Assembly: GCA_030691985.1 (NCBI GenBank)
Contig: JAUYDB010000234.1
Coordinates: forward strand, 1 to 10,142
Direction: 5' to 3'
DNA length: 10,142 nucleotides
From: Candidatus Omnitrophota bacterium
GTDB lineage: Bacteria > Omnitrophota > Gorgyraeia > 2-01-FULL-45-10
A program made the position numbers and the translations under genes. The notes below the pieces were generated by a model. It had not been told where the DNA came from. It made no database searches and saw nothing but the letters and a program-made list of their open reading frames with translations. Of the stretch, positions 1 through 5,735 are shown one piece after another (position 1 is the first letter of the stretch; each line of letters starts with the position of its first letter).

Positions 1-25
1 TTCAGAAAACACGGAGGCTTCAAAT

Positions 26-1120
26 TTGGCCAATTATAAGGTGACGCTCATACCCGGTGACGGAATAGGGCCTGAGCTTGTCGAGGCTGCGAGACGATGT
101 GTCGATGCGCTCGATGTCGGCATAGAATGGGAAGTCATGGAGGCGGGCGCCGGCGCGATAGAGAAACATAAGACGCCTCTTCCTGCGCATATTCTCGAGT
201 CAATCAGGCGCAATAAATTGGCGTTGAAGGGGCCGATAACCACGCCGGTAGGGGCCGGTTTCAGGAGCGTAAACGTGGAGATCAGAAAGAGCCTCGATCT
301 ATACGCCTGCCTGAGGCCGTGTAAAAGTTATAAAGGGGTCAGGTCGAGATATGAAAATATAGATCTGGTAATAGTGCGGGAGAATACCGAGGATCTTTAT
401 GCGGGCATTGAGTTTGAAAAGGGCACAAGCGATGTGAAACGCCTGATCCGGCTTATTGAGGAGATGAGCAAAAAGAGGATAAGGGGCGGTTCGGGCATAA
501 GCATTAAACCGATATCTGCCGAAGGCACAAAAAGGATTGTAAAGTTCGCTTTCGAATATGCCGTGAAGAACAGCAGAAAGAAGGTTACGGCGGTCCATAA
601 AGCGAACATAATGAAATATACCGACGGCCTGTTTCTGGAGGTCGCAAGGGAAGTTGCCAGGTCCTATGAAGGCAAGATCGTTTTTGAGGACAGGATCGTT
701 GACAACATGTGCATGCAGCTCGTGCAGAAGCCCGAAGATTATGACGTGCTGGTGCTGCCAAATCTCTATGGCGACATAATATCAGACCTTGCGGCCGGAC
801 TTATTGGCGGCCTGGGTGTGGCGCCTGGCGCGAACATCGGAGATGACATAGCGGTATTCGAGCCAACCCATGGAAGCGCCCCTAAATACAGAGGCATGAA
901 CAAGACAAATCCCACAGCCGTCATCCTGTCAGCCGTCATGATGTTAAAACACCTGGGAGAGGATCGTCAGGCAAAGAGGCTTGAAGGCGCTGTATGTTCG
1001 GTGATTTCCGAAGGCATATTCGTTACCTATGACTTCAAAAAAGACCGTGATGACAAGAGCGCTGTGGGGACAAGCCAGATGGCCGATGCCATTATAGAAA
1101 AGATCGGAAAGGGAGGATAG
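26..1120 (+). CDS. icd: Isocitrate dehydrogenase (isocitrate/isopropylmalate dehydrogenase family)
   Basis: Oxidatively decarboxylates isocitrate to 2-oxoglutarate in the cytoplasm. The 364-residue protein opens with a PGDGIGPE motif (10-17). The substrate-phosphate loop TPVGAGFRSVNV (73-84) has Ser81 and Asn83, followed by Arg87 and LYACLRP (92-98). RENTEDLYAG (118-127) holds the catalytic Tyr125, VHKAN holds Lys192, and NLYGDIISD (246-254) holds metal-binding Asp250 and Asp254. The Ser-x-Asn loop separates it from 3-isopropylmalate dehydrogenases. Coenzyme loop HGSAPKY (282-288) with Lys287, Tyr288 and later Tyr335 matches the NADP determinants of E. coli Icd, although the length is that of short NAD-type enzymes. 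I chose the TTG start because GGAGG (13-17) lies 8 bases before it; the frame is open to the window edge, so a longer form cannot be excluded. It ends directly against the malate dehydrogenase gene. Family is certain; coenzyme choice is not. Confidence 0.93.
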   Translation: MANYKVTLIPGDGIGPELVEAARRCVDALDVGIEWEVMEAGAGAIEKHKTPLPAHILESIRRNKLALKGPITTPVGAGFRSVNVEIRKSLDLYACLRPCKSYKGVRSRYENIDLVIVRENTEDLYAGIEFEKGTSDVKRLIRLIEEMSKKRIRGGSGISIKPISAEGTKRIVKFAFEYAVKNSRKKVTAVHKANIMKYTDGLFLEVAREVARSYEGKIVFEDRIVDNMCMQLVQKPEDYDVLVLPNLYGDIISDLAAGLIGGLGVAPGANIGDDIAVFEPTHGSAPKYRGMNKTNPTAVILSAVMMLKHLGEDRQAKRLEGAVCSVISEGIFVTYDFKKDRDDKSAVGTSQMADAIIEKIGKGG

Positions 1121-2041
1121 GTGGCGCTGAAAGTCTCGATAATAGGCGCAGGCGCGGTCGGCGCTACTCTTGCTCAGAGGGTTTTGGAGAGCGGGATTGC
1201 CGATGTCGTGCTCTTGGATATAGCGAAGAATCTGGCTTGCGGGAAATCTCTCGATCTAATGGATGCTGCGCCAATCGCGGGGCATGAGCGGCATATTACG
1301 GGCACCGATGATTATAGAGACATAAAGGATTCCAGCATCGTTGTTATAACGGCAGGATTTACGAGAAAGCCCGGCATGGCTCGGGAGGATTTAATTGCTG
1401 AGAATGCCAGGATAGTGAGGGCAGTGGCGGTAAACATCAAGGCCTACTCGCCCGGCGCGATCACGATAGTCGTAACGAATCCGCTTGATGTGATGACCTA
1501 CCTTGCGCATAAGGTGATCGGATCTACGCGCGAAAAAGTCTTCGGAATGGCGGGGATATTGGACGGCTCGCGTTTTATCCAGCTTGTATCCGATGAATTG
1601 AAGGTCTCGAGGTCTTCGATCGCTACCTACATGCTCGGCAGTCATGGCGATACTATGGTTCCCGTACTTTCGCAGACCCGTGTCTCAGGTAAGCCCATAA
1701 AAGAGCTTATTCCCGAAGATAGGCTTGATGGTATTATAAAGCGCACATGCGGCCGGGGCGCGGAGATCGTGAATCTACTCGGAACGGGCAGCGCGTATTA
1801 CTCGCCAAGCATCGCAATCTTTAAAATGATTGACGCGGTCCTTAATGATAGGCGGGAGGCGCTCGTCGTCTCATCATATCTCGAGGGGGAGTACGGCCTC
1901 AGGGATATATGCATAGGGGTCCCCTGCAGAATAGGGAAAAACGGCATCGAGGAGATAATCGAGTTAAATCTGTCGAGCGAAGAGAGGGAATCCTTCCGCA
2001 AGTCCGCGCAGACAATAAAGAGTTCGATAGAACTTTTATGA
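1121..2041 (+). CDS. mdh: Malate dehydrogenase (LDH-like type)
   Basis: Cytoplasmic NAD-dependent interconversion of malate and oxaloacetate. The 306-residue protein has the Rossmann glycine motif GAGAVG (9-14) and Asp33 at the end of the second strand, which favours NAD. The mobile-loop segment TRKPGMAR carries Arg82 and Arg88. Arg at the first of these positions selects malate, where lactate dehydrogenases have Gln. VTNPLDVMTY (118-127), Arg151, and GSHGDTMVP with catalytic His175 complete the active site. The GTG start directly follows the stop of the upstream gene, and GGAGG (1112-1116) sits 4 bases before it. The 3' end overlaps the next gene by four bases (ATGA), so translation is probably coupled. 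Length and motifs are typical of the bacterial LDH-like malate dehydrogenases. Confidence 0.95.
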   Translation: MALKVSIIGAGAVGATLAQRVLESGIADVVLLDIAKNLACGKSLDLMDAAPIAGHERHITGTDDYRDIKDSSIVVITAGFTRKPGMAREDLIAENARIVRAVAVNIKAYSPGAITIVVTNPLDVMTYLAHKVIGSTREKVFGMAGILDGSRFIQLVSDELKVSRSSIATYMLGSHGDTMVPVLSQTRVSGKPIKELIPEDRLDGIIKRTCGRGAEIVNLLGTGSAYYSPSIAIFKMIDAVLNDRREALVVSSYLEGEYGLRDICIGVPCRIGKNGIEEIIELNLSSEERESFRKSAQTIKSSIELL

Positions 2042-3435
2042 AAAGCTACGACCTCGCCATAATAGGTTCCGGGCCAGGCGGCTACGTGGCCGGCCTTTAC
2101 GCATCCCGTAAAGCTTTGCGCGTATGCGTTATCGAAAAAGGCCTGATAGGCGGCACCTGCCTTAATAGAGGATGCATCCCGGCCAAATCGCTTTTAAATT
2201 CCGCATCGATACTTTCCGAAATAAAAGATGCGGCTATCCACGGTATAGAGGTGAGCTCTTACAGGGCTGATTTCGCCAAAGTGATTAGGCGCAAGGATGA
2301 AGTAGTGGCCAGGCTCAGGGCCGGTATCGAGACGCTATTCAAGGCCAACTCGATAGACCTGGTGCGCGGACATGCCTCAATATCGGATCCGTTCACAATA
2401 GCGGTCGACGGCTCTCAAAGCATAAACGCTAAAAACATAATAATCGCGAGCGGCTCCAGGCCAGCCGAGCTTCGCGGTATCGATATCGACGAGACCGATT
2501 GCCTGACAAGTGACGGAATCCTCGGTATAAATTCCGTTCCGAAAAGCCTGGTAATAATCGGCGGAGGCGTCATAGGCTGTGAGTTTGCCGGTCTATTCAA
2601 TGTCTTCGGGTCTAAAGTAACGATAGTGGAATTTACTGACAGGCTGCTGCCGGGCCAGTCTCGAGAGGTCTCAAAAAAGCTTGAGCTTATTTTTAAAAAA
2701 CGGGGGATAGGCGTCTTGACTTTGTCCAAGGCTGAAGCCGTGACAAGGGCAGGCGGGCTTAGCGTAAAAGTTTCCGCCCTGCGGGCGGAACAGGAAAGTG
2801 CCGCGGGCATGCCCGCGGAGCTTCACGCGGAGAAGGTAATGGTCTCTGTCGGCCGCAGGCCAAATAGCGAAGGGCTCGGGTTAGAAAGATTGGGGATAAA
2901 GGCCGAAAACGGCCATGTCATGGTCGACGAATACTTGCGGACGGAGATAAAAAATATTTACGCGATCGGTGACTGCGTCGCGGGCCCTTTATTAGCTCAC
3001 AAGGCATCTTATGACGGAATTGCGGCCTGCGACAACATTTTAGGGGATTCAAGAAAAGTTGACTATTCAAACATACCGAATTGCATATGGACAGATCCTG
3101 AAATCGCGAGCGTAGGCCTGACTGAAGAGGAGGCCAGGGCAAAGCATCCTGATGCGCGGGTCGCGAAGTTTCCGTATCTGGCGTCAGGAAAGGCGTGTAT
3201 CGAGGGCAAGACCGAGGGCTTCGTAAAGATTATCGGAAATTCAAAGGGGTCTATCCTTGGAGTTGAGATATTCGGCAAGGGCGCATGCGATCTGATCGGA
3301 GAAGCTGTCATGGCAAGGACTCAGGGCGTAACAATCGGGGAGTGGGCGCGCGTTGTCCATGGCCATCCTACGCTATCAGAAATACTGCAGGAAGCGGCGC
3401 ATATATTTTGCGGCACAGCGATACACAGTATATAG
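2038..3435 (+). CDS. lpdA: Dihydrolipoyl dehydrogenase (E3)
   Basis: FAD enzyme that reoxidises dihydrolipoyl groups with NAD for 2-oxo acid dehydrogenase or glycine cleavage complexes. The 465-residue protein shows the FAD-binding GSGPGG (10-15), the redox disulfide GGTCLNRGCIPAKS with Cys41 and Cys46, the NAD-binding GGGVIG (175-180), the second FAD motif YAIGDC with Asp312, and a C-terminal dimerisation domain ending in HGHPTLSE with the His443/Glu448 pair. I chose the ATG at 2038, which overlaps the malate dehydrogenase stop as ATGA, over an upstream in-frame start at 1909 because the protein begins right at the FAD strand there. Residues about 246-264 (SALRAEQE...) replace the usual short turn before VGRRPN and are encoded by two strong palindromes, so this segment looks inserted. 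No E1 or E2 genes are present in the window. Confidence 0.95.
   Translation: MKSYDLAIIGSGPGGYVAGLYASRKALRVCVIEKGLIGGTCLNRGCIPAKSLLNSASILSEIKDAAIHGIEVSSYRADFAKVIRRKDEVVARLRAGIETLFKANSIDLVRGHASISDPFTIAVDGSQSINAKNIIIASGSRPAELRGIDIDETDCLTSDGILGINSVPKSLVIIGGGVIGCEFAGLFNVFGSKVTIVEFTDRLLPGQSREVSKKLELIFKKRGIGVLTLSKAEAVTRAGGLSVKVSALRAEQESAAGMPAELHAEKVMVSVGRRPNSEGLGLERLGIKAENGHVMVDEYLRTEIKNIYAIGDCVAGPLLAHKASYDGIAACDNILGDSRKVDYSNIPNCIWTDPEIASVGLTEEEARAKHPDARVAKFPYLASGKACIEGKTEGFVKIIGNSKGSILGVEIFGKGACDLIGEAVMARTQGVTIGEWARVVHGHPTLSEILQEAAHIFCGTAIHSI
2772..2818. repeat. Double GC-rich palindrome inside lpdA
   Basis: Two perfect palindromes lie 10 bases apart within the E3 reading frame. The first is an 8-bp stem, TTCCGCCC (2772-2779) and GGGCGGAA (2783-2790), around a TGC loop. 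The second is an uninterrupted 18-base palindrome, CCGCGGGCATGCCCGCGG (2801-2818). The reading frame stays open across both, and they encode a low-complexity Ala/Glu/Gly/Pro segment at a surface turn. This is consistent with an in-frame palindromic element insertion, but one copy in one gene cannot prove mobility. Confidence 0.75.
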
Positions 3436-3459
3436 AAATTTTTCAGCATTGGCCCTCTA

Positions 3460-3660
3460 GGCCATGAGGCCAGGGGGCCTTTCGCGACAGGACGGGTCCT
3501 GCCGCCCCCTCGCCTTTTGTTTTATAGGGGGCACCAACGCGCCCGAGACGAATCAATGAGGCGAGCGTGGACACGAGACGCCGAAAGCCCCCTATACGGC
3601 AAAAGGCTCGGGAGCGTCACCCGTCCCGAGGCAATATCCATGGCCTCATGGCCCTGTCGC
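3460..3660. repeat. Module A: nested and crossing stems
   Basis: The closing stem pairs 3460-3472 with 3641-3653 (13 bp, GGCCATGAGGCCA). Inside are a hairpin pairing GGGGGC (3473-3478) with GCCCCC (3504-3509) around CAGGAC/GTCCTG (3488-3493, 3496-3501); a long arm pairing 3512-3519 with 3600-3607 and 3523-3532 with 3587-3596; and a hairpin pairing CTCGGG (3607-3612) with CCCGAG (3625-3630). Two further 8-base matches cross these: 3484-3491 with 3653-3660, and 3490-3497 with 3619-3626. They could be pseudoknots or alternative folds. Confidence 0.65.
3473..3524 (+). terminator. Possible terminator after lpdA
   Basis: A two-tier GC hairpin (GGGGGC 3473-3478 with GCCCCC 3504-3509, enclosing CAGGAC/GTCCTG) is followed after TCGCC by the T-rich tract TTTTGTTTT (3515-3523). 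The offset between stem and T tract is larger than ideal. The T tract can also pair with AAAA at 3601-3604, so this could be part of the larger fold and not a simple terminator. Confidence 0.35.
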
Positions 3661-3743
3661 CACAAGCCGAAAAGATTTTGGGAGAAGAGAAGAAGGGAAA
3701 ATTTCATTTCACGAATGGCAGATATCGATCGTATACCCTTGAA

Positions 3744-3912
3744 TGGCTATATGGCCATGGGGGTTGAGCCGTATAAATTTTGTTAAGGTTATAGCTACCA
3801 CCAAATATTTATACGCCTTATATCCATAAGGATATAAATAACCTAAATAATAATATAGAACCTTAGCACGCTTGATAACAAAATTAGGCGAGGCCCCCTG
3901 GCCATATAGCCA
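3744..3912. repeat. Module B: long nested hairpin
   Basis: TGGCTATATGGCCA (3744-3757) is perfectly complementary to 3899-3912. Continuing inward, GGGGG (3759-3763) pairs with CCCCC (3894-3898), AATTTTGTT (3776-3784) with 3877-3885, AAGGTT (3785-3790) with 3859-3864, and TATATCC (3819-3825) with GGATATA (3830-3836) at the apex. All of these are nested, so the whole 169-base segment can fold as one hairpin with internal loops. The interior is AT-rich, in contrast to module A. Confidence 0.65.
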
Positions 3913-3954
3913 AGAGCGGCTTGGTGCAGGTCAATTTGCCCTACTCGGGTTGGA

Positions 3955-4665
3955 ATGAAAATTTTCTGTTGCGGTGCATGTCATAAAATGATAATTGATC
4001 TTGGGTTGATAGATTACGAGCGCGCTTATAGATTGCAGAAAGAACTTGTAGGCCGGCGAAAGATGGGCGGGGCTTGCGACAGTATTATATTTGCCGAGCA
4101 CTATCCGGTATTTACTATTGGAAGGGCCGGTAAAAAGACGAGCCTAATTATCGATGAATCCGTTCTGGACAAGTATGGCATAAAGGTCCTCAATGTAGAT
4201 AGAGGCGGAGATATAACGTTTCACGGGCCGGGCCAGCTTGTTATTTATCCGGTAGTTGATTTAACGGCGCATGGACGCGATCTCCATCGCTATTTGAGGC
4301 TCCTTGAAGAGGCGGCGATAAGGTCTTTGGCCGGATATTCGATCTCGGCCGATAGGATCGAGGGTAAGACGGGCGCGTGGGTATCTGGAAAGAAAATCGC
4401 TTCTATAGGGATTGCCGCGGCGGACTGGATAACTTATCATGGAATAAGCATTAACGTGAACGTTGACCTTCAATTCTTTTCCATGATACGCCCTTGCGGG
4501 ATGGAAAATATAGAGATGACATCCATGGCGTGTATCTTGCGAAAAAATATCGATATTGATACAATGAAACGGAATGTTTTTTCAGAACTTAAAGCTTTAT
4601 TAAATTTGAGGGAGGACCGTTTCGGATCCTTTTACCCTTATGAAAGATACCCCGCATTGGCTTAA
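3955..4665 (+). CDS. lipB: Octanoyl-[acyl-carrier protein]:protein N-octanoyltransferase LipB
   Basis: Transfers the octanoyl chain from acyl carrier protein to the lysine of lipoyl domains, the first step of lipoate assembly, in the cytoplasm. The 236-residue protein shows the LipB signatures in order: LGLIDYERAYRLQKE (16-30), RGGDITFHGPGQL (83-95), GKTGAWVSGKKIASIGI with the catalytic Lys147, YHGISINVN (161-169), and RPCGMENIEMTS with the catalytic Cys181. The start is uncertain: family members usually begin just before the IIDLG segment, so the in-frame ATG at 3988 is a credible alternative and neither has a strong ribosome site. The 3' end overlaps lipA by 26 bases. It follows the structured 519-base gap, so any control element there would act on this cassette. 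Confidence 0.94.
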   Translation: MKIFCCGACHKMIIDLGLIDYERAYRLQKELVGRRKMGGACDSIIFAEHYPVFTIGRAGKKTSLIIDESVLDKYGIKVLNVDRGGDITFHGPGQLVIYPVVDLTAHGRDLHRYLRLLEEAAIRSLAGYSISADRIEGKTGAWVSGKKIASIGIAAADWITYHGISINVNVDLQFFSMIRPCGMENIEMTSMACILRKNIDIDTMKRNVFSELKALLNLREDRFGSFYPYERYPALA

Positions 4666-5542
4666 GAAGCCCGTCAATAATAATCGCCGCATATGCGATA
4701 TGAAATCGCTGTTTTCCCGATATAAGGTAAATACCGTATGCGAAGGGGCTTTATGCCCGAATCTCAACGAATGTTTTTCAAAAGGATTTGCCACCTTCCT
4801 GATATTGGGCGATGCGTGCACGCGGTCCTGCGGCTTCTGTTCGGTGAAAAAGGCCGATCCGGTATCCGTCGATCCGGCAGAGACTGAAAGGATAGCGGAG
4901 GTTGTCAGGCGGCTCGGGTTGAGACACGTCGTTATAACATCGGTCACTCGCGATGATTTGGCAGATGGCGGCGCCGGGCAATTCGTAAGGGTCATAAGCG
5001 TCCTTAAAGCATCCTCGCGGAAACCGGCCGTAGAGGCGCTCGTTCCGGATTTTAACGGCGAACACGCCTGCGTTAAAAAGATCGTCGGCGCCGGGCCGGA
5101 CATATTCGGGCATAATATCGAAACGGTTCCCAGGTTATACCCAATCGCGCGGAGCGGCTCTATCTATGAGAGATCTCTTGATGTGCTTGGGCTGGCCAGG
5201 CGCGTATCATCGCGGATGGTCACAAAATCCGGTATCATGGTCGGGCTTGGCGAAACCGAAGAAGAACTGGTCCTGACAATGAAAGATTTGAGACAGGCCG
5301 GCTGCGATGTGTTGACAATAGGCCAGTATCTCAGGCCCGGCCCGGAAAATCTTCCGGTAGAAAGATTTGTGCGGCCGGAAGAATTTGAGAAATATAAGTC
5401 GATCGGCATAGAACTTGGTTTTAAATATGTCTCATCCGGCCCGTTCGTCAGGAGTTCGTATCTTGCCGAAGAGGCTTATCAGAAAATGAGGGAGGCTGAA
5501 AATGACAGATGTTATATTACCGCCATTGGCAGAGGGTATTGA
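4640..5542 (+). CDS. lipA: Lipoyl synthase LipA
   Basis: Radical SAM enzyme that inserts two sulfurs into the octanoyl group on a lipoyl domain. The 300-residue protein carries the auxiliary cluster motif Cys34-x4-Cys39-x5-Cys45, the radical SAM motif CTRSCGFC (Cys60, Cys64, Cys67), and the C-terminal RSSY (271-274) whose serine ligates the auxiliary cluster. The start at 4640 gives the family-typical HWLKKP opening. The nearest purine-rich ribosome site (GAGGGAGGA, about 4608-4616) is some 24 bases away inside lipB, so translation probably depends on coupling. After RSSY there is a 26-residue tail, and its last 13 residues are read from bases shared with the next gene, a 41-base overlap. The tail may be a read-on extension and not a functional part. 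Confidence 0.96.
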   Translation: MKDTPHWLKKPVNNNRRICDMKSLFSRYKVNTVCEGALCPNLNECFSKGFATFLILGDACTRSCGFCSVKKADPVSVDPAETERIAEVVRRLGLRHVVITSVTRDDLADGGAGQFVRVISVLKASSRKPAVEALVPDFNGEHACVKKIVGAGPDIFGHNIETVPRLYPIARSGSIYERSLDVLGLARRVSSRMVTKSGIMVGLGETEEELVLTMKDLRQAGCDVLTIGQYLRPGPENLPVERFVRPEEFEKYKSIGIELGFKYVSSGPFVRSSYLAEEAYQKMREAENDRCYITAIGRGY

Positions 5543-5732
5543 CAAGGCCAGTATTTCATACTGGCACCACAGCAGGGGGGATAGCGTGAAAGAAGGGGAA
5601 GATCTGGTCGAACTTGTAACAGATAAGGCGGCATTTAATATGCCTGCGCCGGTTTCAGGCGTTTTAAAAGAGATTCTCGCCAGTGAAGGCGACGAGATCA
5701 AAGTCGGACAGGTAATAGCTAAGATCGGGTGA
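5502..5732 (+). CDS. Stand-alone lipoyl-domain protein
   Basis: A 76-residue protein that is a single lipoyl domain of the E2 type. It starts IL-PPLAEGI like E2 lipoyl domains, has the hairpin VTDKAAFNMPAP with the acceptor Lys42, then a GVLKEILASEGDEIKVG second half and a closing IAKIG strand. There is no E3-binding domain, linker or acyltransferase domain, and the stop comes right after the domain, so it is a complete domain with nothing appended. GGAGG (5491-5495) lies 6 bases before the ATG, the best ribosome site in the window. Its overlap with lipA suggests it is the substrate of LipB and LipA. It could serve as a free lipoyl carrier for a split 2-oxo acid dehydrogenase; a biotin carrier is less likely, as the motif is DKA and not MKM. 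Confidence 0.88.
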   Translation: MTDVILPPLAEGIDKASISYWHHSRGDSVKEGEDLVELVTDKAAFNMPAPVSGVLKEILASEGDEIKVGQVIAKIG

Positions 5733-5735
5733 TCT

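Larger units (their letters stand above)
3436..3954. ncRNA. 519-base gap with a large structured element (candidate ncRNA or MITE-like)
   Basis: No protein gene is convincing between lpdA and lipB; the small open frames here have no recognisable motif and are crossed by perfect inverted repeats. Two modules are visible. Module A (3460-3653) is closed by a 13-bp stem and module B (3744-3912) by a 14-bp stem. They are joined by a purine-rich linker (about 3670-3705). The outer parts share a 13-base inverted match (3468-3480 with 3891-3903), so the region also looks like an element with terminal inverted repeats. No tRNA, tmRNA, RNase P RNA, 6S RNA or known riboswitch signature was recognised. 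The strand of any RNA is unknown; + would match the flanking genes. Function unknown. Confidence 0.5.

Noticed and set aside
1..25. End of an upstream gene
   Set aside because: Open frames run in from the edge, but too few codons are visible to name or support a gene.
1909..2037. Upstream in-frame extension of dihydrolipoyl dehydrogenase
   Set aside because: It lies wholly inside the malate dehydrogenase gene, and E3 proteins start right before the GSGPGG motif; the ATG at 2038 fits.
3766..3774. GAGCCGTAT resembling the start of group II intron domain V
   Set aside because: The bulged hairpin and complementary 3' strand of domain V do not follow, and no reverse transcriptase is present.
3517..3786. 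Small ORFs in the lpdA-lipB gap (89 and 66 codons)
   Set aside because: Low-complexity basic protein with no motif and no ribosome site, crossed by perfect inverted repeats that better explain the sequence.
3790..3803. CCACCA-type end suggesting a tRNA or tmRNA
   Set aside because: No acceptor stem, T arm or anticodon arm can be drawn around it.
3900..3990. Riboswitch or sigma-70 promoter in front of lipB
   Set aside because: No known aptamer motif (TPP, SAM or others) and no -35/-10 pair with proper spacing could be found.
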